A stretch of DNA of 64,000 nt from Nannocystis punicea (GTDB lineage: Bacteria; Myxococcota_A; Polyangia; Nannocystales; Nannocystaceae): contig NZ_CP114040.1 of NCBI RefSeq assembly GCF_026965555.1, positions 10,923,501-10,987,500 on the forward strand, read 5' to 3'. Of this stretch, positions 5,724 through 14,049 are shown piece by piece. Below the pieces are notes generated by a model. It ran no database searches. It was not told the origin of the DNA and saw only the letters and a program-made list of their open reading frames with translations. The first letter of the stretch is position 1. Every line of letters begins with the position of its first letter. A program made the position numbers and the translations under genes.

Positions 5724-7997
5724 TCAACGCCGGACGAAGTGGGCCGCGAGGCGACGGATCTCGCGCATCAATCGGTTGCGCGAGTACATCCCCTTCTGGA
5801 TGACCTGCTCGACGCGGCCGCCGAGGCGCTCCCAGTCGTCGCGGGCCAGCTCCTGGGCCGCCATCACCGCCACGGGCACGCGCACGAACTCGGGGCGGCT
5901 GCGGATCCGCTGCAGCACCTCGTAGCCGTCGAGCTCGGGGATCTTCAGGTCGAGCAGGATCAGGCCCGGCCGGCTCTTCTCGATCATCTCGAGCGCCTGC
6001 GGCCCGGTGCTGGCCACCCGCACCGACCAGCCCTCCTCGAGCAGCGTGCGCTGCAGCAGCTCGCGCAGGCCCTCGTCGTCCTCGACCACCAAAATGTAGC
6101 CGTCGCGCACCGGCACCAGCCGCTGGATGCTGGCGACCAGCTGCTCGCGGCGCAGCGGCTTGGTCAGGTAGTCGTCGGCCCCGAGCGCCAGCCCGAGCGG
6201 CTTCTCGTCGAGCATGCTGACCACCACTACCGCCGTGCCCTTGAGGTCCGGGTCGGCGCGAATCGCCTGCAGCACCGCCCAGCCGTCCATCCCCGGCATC
6301 ATGATGTCGAGCGCGATCACCACCGGCTTGAGCCGCTTGGCCAGCGCCAGGCCCTCCTTGCCGGTCGCCGCGCCGTAGACCTCGAGCCCCTCGCGGCTCA
6401 AGATCCGCTCCATCAGGTCGTAGACGTTGGGGTCGTCGTCGATGACCAGCATCGCCTGCGGCGCCGCCTCGCTGCGCGGGCCGATCGGCAGGGTCGGCTC
6501 GCGCGAGCCCTCCTCGGCCGGCAGGCTGGCGCCGATGACCCGCGCCGGCAGACGCACGCGGAACGTCGAGCCGGTGCCCTGGGCGCTCTCGACCGCGATC
6601 TCGCCGGCCATCATCTGACAGAACCTGCGGCTGATCGCCAGCCCGAGGCCGGTCCCGCCGTACTTGCGGGTCGTCGACGAGTCGCCCTGATAAAACGTCT
6701 GGAACAGGCGGTTCGTCTGCTCGGCCGACATGCCGATGCCGTTGTCGGCGACCACGAACTCGAACCAGTCCTGGCTGCGGTCGCGCGGGGCGCCGGCCTC
6801 CGCCGCGGCGCACGGCAGCCGCCGCACCTCGAGCGCGATGCGCCCGCGCTCGGTGAACTTGGCCGCGTTGCTGAGCAGGTTGAACAGCACCTGCCGCACC
6901 TTGGTCAGGTCGGCCGTCATGTCGCCGAGCTCGTCGGCGATGTGCAGGTCGAACGCGTTGTGGTTCTGCGACATCAGCCGCTGGGCCGTGTTGCACACGT
7001 CGTTCAGCATGTTCTGCACCGAGAACGTCTCGATGTGCAGCTCCATGCGGCCGGCCTCGATCTTCGACAGGTCGAGGATGTCGCTGATGATTCCGAGCAG
7101 GTGGTTGCCGGCGCCGTGGATCTTCTGCACGTCGACCGCGACCTGGTCGCGACGCCCGCGCAGCTCCTCGAGCACGATCTCCGAGTAGCCGATGATCGCG
7201 TTGAGCGGCGTCCGCAGCTCGTGGCTCATGTTGGCCAGGAAGGCGCTCTTGGCCCGGCTGGCCTCGATCGCCTCGTCGCGGGCCACCTCGAGCTTCTCGT
7301 TCAGCTCGCGCAGCCGTCGCTCCGAGCGCACGCTCTCGCTGATGTCCGTCGCCACCCCGATCGCGCCCAGCTGGGTCCCGTGCGCGTCGTGGAACGGCGC
7401 CGTCCACGTCTCGAAGTGGCGGTCGGTGAACTCGAACACCCCGCGCAGGCTCAAGCCCTTGAGCGCCCGCCGCACCCCGTCGAGCAGCGCCGGCAAGCCG
7501 GCGAACACCTCGTACACCGGCTCGCCGAGGTAGCCGCGCGGCTCGAGCCCGAGCGCCTGCAGCCCGCGGCCCTCGAGCAGCAGCAGCGCCCCGCGGGCGT
7601 CGGTCGCGAACAGCACGATCGGCACGTTGGCGACCACGCTGCGCAGCACCTCGCCCTGCAGCGCGCGCGGGTCCTCGGCCGGGCGGCCGACCACGCACAC
7701 ATCCTCGCAACCTGGCTCTTGGACCATGGTCCAAGCGACAGCCAGTTCGCCGGCCCGCGGGCGACAGACCACGCGGGCCGTCTCGCCCGAGCACGCGCGG
7801 CGCCAGGCGTCGACCCACGCCGGTTGGTCGACCGGGCGCAGCAGTTCGACGAACGCCATGCCGAGCGGCGGTCCGCCGAACAATTGCCGCAGGGCCACGT
7901 TGGCCGCCTGCAGCTCGCCCGTGGGGCCGAGGATGGCGAGCCAATCGCTCGACAGATCGAGGAGGCGGGAAAAGCTCGCGCTCACGAGGTTCGGCAT
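5724..7997 (-). CDS. Hybrid sensor histidine kinase (PAS-PAS-HisKA-HATPase-REC-REC)
   Basis: 757 aa, no membrane segment or signal peptide, so cytoplasmic. Two PAS-like regions (about 5-110 and 115-225) precede the dimerisation domain, whose phospho-acceptor is His259 in NMSHELRTP. The ATP-binding domain shows an N-box around NLLSNAAK (373-380), DNGIGM (418-423) and GTGLGL (448-453). Two receiver domains follow: the first with VIDDDP and Asp564 in LDIMMPGMDG, the second with VVEDDEG and Asp683 in LLDLKIPELDG. In the second receiver the usual Thr/Ser after the fourth strand is Ala (VAVMAAQ), although the Lys is kept (QKGMYS). No dedicated regulator is adjacent. A TACCAT hexamer on the minus strand at 8012-8017 could be its -10, 14 nt before the start. 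Confidence 0.95.
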   Translation of the reverse strand: MPNLVSASFSRLLDLSSDWLAILGPTGELQAANVALRQLFGGPPLGMAFVELLRPVDQPAWVDAWRRACSGETARVVCRPRAGELAVAWTMVQEPGCEDVCVVGRPAEDPRALQGEVLRSVVANVPIVLFATDARGALLLLEGRGLQALGLEPRGYLGEPVYEVFAGLPALLDGVRRALKGLSLRGVFEFTDRHFETWTAPFHDAHGTQLGAIGVATDISESVRSERRLRELNEKLEVARDEAIEASRAKSAFLANMSHELRTPLNAIIGYSEIVLEELRGRRDQVAVDVQKIHGAGNHLLGIISDILDLSKIEAGRMELHIETFSVQNMLNDVCNTAQRLMSQNHNAFDLHIADELGDMTADLTKVRQVLFNLLSNAAKFTERGRIALEVRRLPCAAAEAGAPRDRSQDWFEFVVADNGIGMSAEQTNRLFQTFYQGDSSTTRKYGGTGLGLAISRRFCQMMAGEIAVESAQGTGSTFRVRLPARVIGASLPAEEGSREPTLPIGPRSEAAPQAMLVIDDDPNVYDLMERILSREGLEVYGAATGKEGLALAKRLKPVVIALDIMMPGMDGWAVLQAIRADPDLKGTAVVVVSMLDEKPLGLALGADDYLTKPLRREQLVASIQRLVPVRDGYILVVEDDEGLRELLQRTLLEEGWSVRVASTGPQALEMIEKSRPGLILLDLKIPELDGYEVLQRIRSRPEFVRVPVAVMAAQELARDDWERLGGRVEQVIQKGMYSRNRLMREIRRLAAHFVRR

Positions 7998-8049
7998 GCC
8001 CGGACGGCGCTATGGTAGCCGGACGCGTGGCAAAAATGCTACGCGCGCG

Positions 8050-8922
8050 CTACTTCGCTCCGAACACTTGCGTCCACAGGTGGCCCCACTGGCCGCCGGG
8101 GTAGTACCCCACGCCGATGTGCTCGAACGCGGGGTTCATGATGTTGGCGCAGTGGCCGTCGCTGTTCATCCACTGGTCCATCGTTCCGGCCGCGTCGGGG
8201 GACCCGCCGGCGATGTTCTCGCCGGCGTTGCTGTAGTTGCCGTAACCCGCCTTGCCCATCCGGTCCCACGGCGGCTCGCCGTCAGGGTTGGTGTGGTCGA
8301 AGAAGTTGCGGTCGTTCATGTCCTTGGAGTGCATGCGCGCCGCGCACCGCAGCGCCGGGTCCATCGTCAGCGGGCCCGCGGGCCCGAAGTTGCCCTGCGC
8401 GCCGCAGTTCGCGCCCTCCGCCCGCCTTTGATTGACCAGCGCCAGGACGTCCTCCTCCAGCTGCTTCCATGCCGGATCCCAGCCCTTGGCCGGCTCGCAG
8501 TAGGGCACCCCGTCGGGCACGTCCGGATTCGCAGGCTCGCCAGTCGTGGACGTCGACGTCGTCCCGGGATCGCCAGTCGTGCCGCCGGAGGGATCGTTCA
8601 TGGTCGTCCCCGGATCGGGACCGGTGGTCACGTCGGGCCCCGTGGTGGTGCTCGTGGCGGGCTCGCCGCCGGTGGTCGCCGCCGGCGAGGTGGTGCCGTC
8701 GTCTTCGCTCGTCGAGCCGGGATCGACACTCGCGCCCGACATCGAACCACCGTCGCCGTCGGTGGCATCGCCGCCGCCCTCGCTGTCGCCCGCGCCCTCG
8801 CTGCTGTCGGCCGCCTCGCTGCCGCCGGAGATCAGCGCGGTCTCGTCGGTGCCGAGGCCCGAATAACAACCAGCGACGAGCACCGCGAGCGCGACCCCGG
8901 AAATGCGTAGCGAGCTGAGCAT
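8050..8922 (-). CDS. CAP/SCP-domain lipoprotein
   Basis: 290 aa. The signal peptide ends in LAVLVAGC, a perfect lipobox, and is followed by about 110 residues of Gly/Ser/Thr/Asp-rich tether. The C-terminal 150 residues form a CAP (SCP/PR-1/allergen V5) domain: ALVNQRR, the His-containing ARMHSKDM and FFDHTNPDG, AGENIA, then SDGHCANIMNPAFEHIGVGY near the end. These give the conserved His and Glu of the CAP cavity. CAP proteins are secreted; known activities are lipid binding or protease-like, and none can be assigned here. A second CAP lipoprotein is at 50772-51488. It has no Shine-Dalgarno site; a TAAGGT hexamer lies 6 nt before the ATG. Confidence 0.9.
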   Translation of the reverse strand: MLSSLRISGVALAVLVAGCYSGLGTDETALISGGSEAADSSEGAGDSEGGGDATDGDGGSMSGASVDPGSTSEDDGTTSPAATTGGEPATSTTTGPDVTTGPDPGTTMNDPSGGTTGDPGTTSTSTTGEPANPDVPDGVPYCEPAKGWDPAWKQLEEDVLALVNQRRAEGANCGAQGNFGPAGPLTMDPALRCAARMHSKDMNDRNFFDHTNPDGEPPWDRMGKAGYGNYSNAGENIAGGSPDAAGTMDQWMNSDGHCANIMNPAFEHIGVGYYPGGQWGHLWTQVFGAK

Positions 8923-8928
8923 GCTTCG

Positions 8929-8934
8929 ACCTTA
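8929..8934 (-). promoter_or_regulatory. TAAGGT -10-like hexamer, leaderless start of the CAP gene
   Basis: TAAGGT on the minus strand is separated by 6 nt from the ATG at 8922, with no Shine-Dalgarno sequence. It is one of the recurring TANNNT-N6-8-start arrangements. Confidence 0.5.
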
Positions 8935-9022
8935 GCCTCCGCGTCGCGCTCGCCTCAAGCCCTCATCATCCGCGACGCGCCTTTGGGGCCTGCGGACGAC
9001 ATCCTGCGCGCGAGCCTCCGGG

Positions 9023-9028
9023 TAACCT
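9023..9028 (+). promoter_or_regulatory. TAACCT -10-like hexamer, leaderless start of the cupin gene
   Basis: TAACCT lies 6 nt before the ATG at 9035 and no ribosome binding site intervenes. Confidence 0.5.
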
Positions 9029-9034
9029 CACCTC

Positions 9035-9397
9035 ATGCCCAAGCTCATCGCCCAGCCCACGCGCGTCGTCGCCGACGGCGAGCCGCCCAAGCTCATCGAC
9101 GAGTACGTCGGCCGCGTCAACACCCACGCGACCGCCGTCAGCATCGCCCACATGCGCTCGCCCGCGGGCTGGCGAGAGCGCGGCCAGAGGCCCGAATTCG
9201 ACGAGTACTCGCTGGTCCTGCGCGGCACCCTCCGCGTCGAACACGACGGCGGCACGCTCGACGTCACCGCCGGCCAGGCGGTGCTCGTCCGCGGCGGCGA
9301 GCGCGTCCGCTACAGCACGCCCGGCGACGAGGGCGCCGAGTACATCGCCGTGTGCCTGCCGGCCTTCTCGCCCGACACCGTCCACCGCGACCCGTGA
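9035..9397 (+). CDS. Small cupin-domain protein
   Basis: 120 aa, cytoplasmic. A single cupin_2-type double-stranded beta-helix fills the protein: FDEYSLVLRGTLRVEHDGG corresponds to motif 1 and GQAVLVRGGERVRYSTPGDE to motif 2. The metal-binding His residues of the canonical motifs are mostly missing: motif 1 has Glu/Asp, motif 2 lacks the His. Metal binding is therefore uncertain and the protein may be a ligand-binding or structural cupin. It stands alone between two leftward genes. The hairpin 9398-9433 starts one base after the stop codon. Confidence 0.8.
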   Translation: MPKLIAQPTRVVADGEPPKLIDEYVGRVNTHATAVSIAHMRSPAGWRERGQRPEFDEYSLVLRGTLRVEHDGGTLDVTAGQAVLVRGGERVRYSTPGDEGAEYIAVCLPAFSPDTVHRDP

Positions 9398-9458
9398 CCC
9401 TTCGGACATGCTCTAAAAAGCATGCCCGAAGGGACATGGCCCCTCGGACATGGCCCTA
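9398..9458. repeat. CATG palindrome cluster, includes a 15-bp hairpin right after the cupin stop codon
   Basis: CCCTTCGGACATGCT (9398-9412) pairs with AGCATGCCCGAAGGG (9419-9433) with one mismatch around a CTAAAA loop. It directly follows the TGA at 9395-9397. A further GGGACATGGCCCCTCGGACATGGCCC unit follows to 9458. It lies between the convergent cupin and OmpA genes, which suits a transcription terminator, though no U-tract is present. Confidence 0.8.
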
Positions 9459-9629
9459 AATTCATATCGATGTCGAGGTCGGCCGTCGGGCGCTCGGCGA
9501 GCCTCGCCGCGCGCGTGCTAGCGAGACGTGCCCGGCCCGGCCTGCTCGCCGCGCGAGCGCGGCCGAGCCGCGGCCAGAGCCGCGCGTGCTCGGCAGCCCG
9601 CGGGACGACCTGTCCGCGGGACAGCTCCG

Positions 9630-11372
9630 CTACTTGCCGCCGCCGGTGGCCGGCGCCGGGGCGGTGCCGCTCGGGGCGTCGCCGTCGTCGCTGGAGGCCG
9701 CGCCCTCGGGCCGGTCGATGAGCACCTTGAACTCGATGCGGCGGTTCTTGGCGCGGGCCTTGGACGTCTTGGCCGGGTCGATCGGCTTGTCGGGGCCGAA
9801 GCCGGTGGTCTTGACGCGCGACTCCTCGATGCCGTGCTCGACCAGGTAGCGCTTGACCGAGTCGGCGCGGCGCTGAGACAGCTCGAGGTTGAAGTCGCGG
9901 CCGCCGACGTCGTCGGTGTGGCCCTGGATCTCGATCTTGAGGCTGGGGAACTCCTTGAGCACCGCGACGGCCACGTCGAGCGTCTTCTCCGAGCCCTTCT
10001 TGATCTTGTCGGAGCGGGTCTCGAAGTTGATGCCCTCGAGCGGGCGCTTGTCCCACTCCTTGGCCTTCTCGGGCAGCTTGTCCGGGCAGCCGTCGGTGTC
10101 CTCGAAGCCGTTGTACGACTCCGGGTGCATCGGGCACTTGTCGTCCTTGTCGATGATCTTGTCGCCGTCGGTGTCGGGCGGCGGCGGGCAACCTGGCGGC
10201 TCGGGCCACGGCTCGGTCGGGCACTGGTCGTCGGGGTCGATGATGCCGTCCTTGTCGGTGTCGGGCGGCGGGCAGCCGTCGGGCGCCACGCCGGCCTCGA
10301 ACGGGCACTTGTCGACCTTGTCGAGGAAGGTGTCGTTGTCGGAGTCGATCGACGGGCAGCCGTCGGGCGGGTCGCCGGCCAGCTTGGGGCACTTGTCGAC
10401 GTCGTTTTGCACGCCGTCCTTGTCCCAGTCGAGGTCCTTCGGGGCCGGCTGCGGCCGCACGCGCCCGAGCACCAGGCTGAAGCCGACGGTGATCTGCGCG
10501 TGGCTGGTGAACGCCGGCGCCGGCTTGGCCGCCTTGGCCGAGATGATGTGGCGCGCGTCGACGCGGAACGCCGCCATCCGCGAGATGTAGATCTTGAGGC
10601 CGCCGCCCCAGTGGCCGGCCGGGTCGATGTCGCTGCCGAGGCCGGTGCCGGGCGAGCTGATGCCGAGCATGCCGTAGCCGCCGAGCAGGAACGGCGTGAC
10701 GCGGTACGGCAGCTGCAGCACCGCGCTCCCGCGCAGCCCGTACACGAACGCCGGGCTGTTGTGCACGTTGCGGACGAACGTCGGCGTCGCCGAGAACTCG
10801 GCCTCGATGCCGAAGATCCGCAGCGGGAAGTAGCCCAGGCGGGCGCCCACCGCCGGGCCAAGGCGCCACAGCGCCTTGTGCTCGTCCGGCTTGCCGTTCA
10901 CCGGCTTGTACAGGTCGTGATCGTCGGGCGGCAGGTTGAGGCCGCCGAAGATCCCGAGCTCGAACAGGTGCCGCTCGGGCGAGTAGCGGTGGATCCACTT
11001 GCGCGTGTCTTTGACCTTCCCGGTCTTCTCGTCGAGGATCACGCCGTCGGGCGCCTCACGCCTGCCCGACTTCCTGGCCTTCGGGACAGACGCGCCCGCC
11101 TTCACCTCGGCCTTGCCGCCGCCCGCGCTCGCCTGCGCGCCCGCGTTCGCGGGAGCCGGAGCCGGGGCCGCATCGGCCGGCGGCGCGCTCGCCTCGGTCG
11201 GCGGGCTCCCCTCACCGGCCGGCGCGGCCTCCGTCGCCGCCTCGGTCTTCGAGGCCTCCCCGGCCGCGGGCTCCTGGGCGGCCGCGAGGACCTCCGGCGA
11301 GGCCGCGGCCGCGAAGAGCAGCACGCCGGCGGGGATCAGAGCAGCGGTGCGAGGCTTGGAAGTCAGGGTCAT
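9630..11372 (-). CDS. OmpA-family outer-membrane protein with thrombospondin type-3 repeats
   Basis: 580 aa from the ATG near 11372, chosen because it opens a normal signal peptide (MTLTSKPRTAALIPAG to VLAAAQ). An Ala/Pro/Glu-rich linker leads to a beta-barrel-like region of about 180 residues. Then come calcium-binding type-3 repeats (DSDNDTFLDKVDKCP, DTDKDGIIDPDDQCP, DTDGDKIIDKDDKCP). The C-terminal OmpA-like peptidoglycan-binding domain starts at GINFETRSDKIKKGS and contains GHTDDVGG and the RAKNRRIEFKV arginine motif. It presumably anchors the outer membrane to the cell wall. The lipoprotein gene upstream (11414-11911) ends 41 bp before it on the same strand, so the two may share a transcript. 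A TAACCT hexamer lies about 13 nt upstream of the start. Confidence 0.93.
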   Translation of the reverse strand: MTLTSKPRTAALIPAGVLLFAAAASPEVLAAAQEPAAGEASKTEAATEAAPAGEGSPPTEASAPPADAAPAPAPANAGAQASAGGGKAEVKAGASVPKARKSGRREAPDGVILDEKTGKVKDTRKWIHRYSPERHLFELGIFGGLNLPPDDHDLYKPVNGKPDEHKALWRLGPAVGARLGYFPLRIFGIEAEFSATPTFVRNVHNSPAFVYGLRGSAVLQLPYRVTPFLLGGYGMLGISSPGTGLGSDIDPAGHWGGGLKIYISRMAAFRVDARHIISAKAAKPAPAFTSHAQITVGFSLVLGRVRPQPAPKDLDWDKDGVQNDVDKCPKLAGDPPDGCPSIDSDNDTFLDKVDKCPFEAGVAPDGCPPPDTDKDGIIDPDDQCPTEPWPEPPGCPPPPDTDGDKIIDKDDKCPMHPESYNGFEDTDGCPDKLPEKAKEWDKRPLEGINFETRSDKIKKGSEKTLDVAVAVLKEFPSLKIEIQGHTDDVGGRDFNLELSQRRADSVKRYLVEHGIEESRVKTTGFGPDKPIDPAKTSKARAKNRRIEFKVLIDRPEGAASSDDGDAPSGTAPAPATGGGK

Positions 11373-11413
11373 GCGGCGGCCGAGAAGGTTACAGGAAAAG
11401 CTGAATCTGCGCG

Positions 11414-11911
11414 TCAATCGCACGCGGCGGCCTGCGCGTCACATCCCTCGTACAACGGCGGAACGGCGAGCATCTGGATGTAGCACAGATTGCACATTTC
11501 CCCGCCCTCGATGCACTCCGGCCGGGCGCTGCAGACCATTACGACGCACTCGGCCAGATCGAAGAACTTGAGCCACTCTTCCGCGGTCAACTTTTCGAGG
11601 CAGTCGTCGAAGAAGCACTCCTGCCAGTTGTATTCCGGCGGGGTGGGGTTCGGGATCTGCGTCGCGCACTGCGCACTGCACGTGACGCCCCAACGACAGG
11701 TCCGCTCGGGGACCGGGACCTCGGTCGTGCTCGTCGAGTCGACCGGTTCGCCGGTCGTAAAAGTCGGGACTTCCGTGGGGTTCTGCTCGGTCGTCGCAGA
11801 AGTCGTCGTGCTGCCGCTCTGCTCGAGGTCGTCCGAGTTGCAGGCGACCCCATACAGCACGGCCGCGATGAAAAACGCCGGGCGGCGGAGGAGGGGGGGC
11901 ACCTGGCTCAT
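11414..11911 (-). CDS. Cys-rich secreted lipoprotein, unknown function
   Basis: 165 aa from the ATG at 11911; the frame is open further upstream but this start gives a proper signal peptide (FFIAAVLYGVAC, lipobox GVAC). A Thr/Ser/Glu-rich tether of about 45 residues follows, then a globular part of about 95 residues with more than ten cysteines (CRWGVTCSAQC, CFFDDC, CVVMVCSARPEC, CNLCY, CDAQAAAC), which implies disulfide bonding outside the cytoplasm. I do not recognise the family. It lies just upstream of the OmpA gene on the same strand. A TATGGT hexamer sits 7 nt before the start codon. Confidence 0.8.
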   Translation of the reverse strand: MSQVPPLLRRPAFFIAAVLYGVACNSDDLEQSGSTTTSATTEQNPTEVPTFTTGEPVDSTSTTEVPVPERTCRWGVTCSAQCATQIPNPTPPEYNWQECFFDDCLEKLTAEEWLKFFDLAECVVMVCSARPECIEGGEMCNLCYIQMLAVPPLYEGCDAQAAACD

Positions 11912-11918
11912 GGCGCCC

Positions 11919-11924
11919 ACCATA
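11919..11924 (-). promoter_or_regulatory. TATGGT -10-like hexamer before the Cys-rich lipoprotein
   Basis: TATGGT on the minus strand is 7 nt upstream of the ATG at 11911, with no Shine-Dalgarno site. It supports both the chosen start and leaderless transcription, possibly of the lipoprotein-OmpA pair. Confidence 0.5.
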
Positions 11925-12130
11925 CCAGGCGTGCCCCGCCACGACCAAATGGACTCGATTTGCCCTCCGACAGGCAAAAACGCGCAAGAGGCGCACGCAA
12001 GCTGCCCTCATCCGAGGGCCGCCTGAGATCTGCCTCCCGAGCCTGGTTTGCCAGTTATGCTCTGAAAGTAAGCCTGTTTATTCGGCCTAGGTCCAAGATC
12101 CCTGCGAGGCGTACCAGAAGCCTGGCGGGC

Positions 12131-13672
12131 TCAACCGCAGGAGCCGCTGGTGAACGGTCGGTCGCGCGCCGCGGTGAGACTCGACCCGAAGACATCGTCG
12201 GCCTCGACCGTCTGGGTGTCGATGCTGCTCTGAATCCATGAACCACCGAGGATCGAGAGCTGCGGCGTCGAGGTGTCCTGCAGATACATCACGTTGACCA
12301 TGCCGGCGTCGGTCGTCCCCAAGACGTCCTCGTGGGGCACGCAGACCGCGAGGCCCCGGTTCAGGGTCGTGTACCACTCGCGACCGTACGTGACACATTC
12401 GCCGAAATCGTCCTGGCCTTCGGCGTCGTCCGCGACGAAATTGGTGTCCTGCGTCCACAGCACGTCGTCGGCGTCCGTCATCCCGCCGGAGGCGCCGCGA
12501 ATGATGGCAATCGCGCCGCCGATGCCCTCGCCAGGGATCCCGATCGCCAGGTCTTCGAAGGAGTCCGCGTCCATGTTGCCGACGGCGATGGACTTGCCGA
12601 AGAATTCGTGTGAATCCCCGTTCCCCTCGACGTCCGCCCGCTCCTGGTACCAGAGGCTGTCGGCGGGCGAAGAGGCCTGGATCCCGCTCGTCGGCGTTCC
12701 AAACAGCACAGCGACGGCCCCGTCATTGACGGCGCCGGCATCTTCGAACGGGATCCCGATCGCCAGATCATGGCACGCGCGCCCGTTCGAGGTGTCGTTG
12801 TTGAAGTTCCCCGTGGCCAGGGCGTATCCGAACTCGTCGCCCGCCTCTGCTGCGCCCTCGACGTTGGGGCTGGTCTGATGCCAGGCCGTGGTGCCGGTCG
12901 CCGAGAGTCCGCTCGAAGTACCGTAGATGATATGCACCTGTCCGGCCCCTGATTCCGCGCCCACGTTTTGCTGGGGCGCACCGACCGCGAGGTCGTCCTT
13001 CCCGTCGCAGTTGAAGTCGCCCGTCGCCAACGACCAGCCGAAAAGCTCGAGGCCGGTGGGATTGCTGACCCCGAGAGCATCGAGGTCCCAAATCTGCAGG
13101 CCCGGACCGGCGGTGTCGGTGATACCGCTCGACGAGCCATAGAGGACCCAAACCTCGGACATGGAGCCCTCCTGCACGGCGATATCGTCGAAGCCGTCGC
13201 CGTTGAAGTCCCCGGCGGCCGAACTGTTGCTGAGCGCCATCGCCGTGACCACGATGTCGTCGTTCGCCAGGGATAGCCCGGTCGAGCTGCCGTAGAAGAT
13301 CTGGAGATCGCCCAGCAAGGTCGTGACTGCGAGGTCATCGAAACAATCGGCGTTGAAGTCCCCCCAGGAGACCGTCCGCCCGAAGAAGTCCGAACCATCG
13401 GGCGCCCCCTCGACCCCGGGCACGCCCCGGTCGATGCTCGTGATTCGATTCGAGGGATCCGTGAGCCCGCTGGCGGAGCCGTAGAGGACGTTGACCATCC
13501 CGGCCAGCGACTCCACCCCGACCTGTTGGTTTGGGACGCCGATCGCGAGATCGTCGATATTGTCGTTGTCGAAGTCGGGGCCGCGGTTGGCGGCGTGAAC
13601 GTCCGACGTCGAGCCGGACAGGACCAAAGCAATGAGGGCAGTCGATACCGTGAAACGCTTGCGCGAGATCAT
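12131..13672 (-). CDS. FG-GAP repeat (integrin alpha-like beta-propeller) exported protein
   Basis: 513 aa from the ATG at 13672, which has a GGAG ribosome binding site 8-9 nt upstream (minus strand ATGGAGTG). A signal peptide (TVSTALIALVLSGS to VHA, cleavage near residue 27) precedes about seven FG-GAP repeats. Each holds a calcium-binding-like loop such as DFDNDNIDDLAIGVP, DFNADCFDDLAV, DFNGDGFDDIAV and DFNCDGKDDLAVGAP, followed by a VLYGSSSG strand. Such repeats fold into a seven-bladed propeller like the integrin alpha chain and usually mediate adhesion or ligand binding at the cell surface. There is no lipobox, transmembrane anchor or sorting tail, so it is probably released or periplasmic. 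It is divergent from the lipoprotein gene at 14050. Confidence 0.9.
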   Translation of the reverse strand: MISRKRFTVSTALIALVLSGSTSDVHAANRGPDFDNDNIDDLAIGVPNQQVGVESLAGMVNVLYGSASGLTDPSNRITSIDRGVPGVEGAPDGSDFFGRTVSWGDFNADCFDDLAVTTLLGDLQIFYGSSTGLSLANDDIVVTAMALSNSSAAGDFNGDGFDDIAVQEGSMSEVWVLYGSSSGITDTAGPGLQIWDLDALGVSNPTGLELFGWSLATGDFNCDGKDDLAVGAPQQNVGAESGAGQVHIIYGTSSGLSATGTTAWHQTSPNVEGAAEAGDEFGYALATGNFNNDTSNGRACHDLAIGIPFEDAGAVNDGAVAVLFGTPTSGIQASSPADSLWYQERADVEGNGDSHEFFGKSIAVGNMDADSFEDLAIGIPGEGIGGAIAIIRGASGGMTDADDVLWTQDTNFVADDAEGQDDFGECVTYGREWYTTLNRGLAVCVPHEDVLGTTDAGMVNVMYLQDTSTPQLSILGGSWIQSSIDTQTVEADDVFGSSLTAARDRPFTSGSCG

Positions 13673-14049
13673 GAAACAACACTCCATTTGAACCACTGAT
13701 TGTCTACAGGCCACTACAGCACTGTGTGCATATTTAGAAACCATCGCACGGACGAGTTGGCAACTCAGGCGTCCCCCTTGTGACCGGTGAAGAAAATCAC
13801 AGCTCCGGCGCTCTCGCTCTCATGCCGGGGGCGATAGCGAGAGGGCGTGAGCCGCGGCGCTAAACTTTGTTCTATCTCCAGACACCTCAACTTTCAAAAC
13901 AAACAAAACAGATCTTCAATCTCCGCGCACCCTGCCCCGGCGCCCGCGATCCTTCGCTCCGCGTGTGGCAAAATCCTCCTCGGGTGCAGTTTTTCGTCCG
14001 AAGACTCGCCCGGTTACCCCACCTTGGTTTAGGGAGTCCCAGGAGCATC
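13673..14049. other. Divergent intergenic region
   Basis: It separates the leftward FG-GAP gene from the rightward lipoprotein gene, so promoters for both should lie in these 377 bp. An AT-richer patch at about 13862-13920 stands out against the GC-rich background. I see no coding sequence. Confidence 0.5.

Noticed and set aside
9518..10861. Long open frames antisense to or out of frame with the OmpA, histidine kinase, FG-GAP and GlgA genes
   Set aside because: They are Arg/Pro/Ala-rich shadows caused by the high GC content. The accepted genes show clear domains, GC3 bias and starts.
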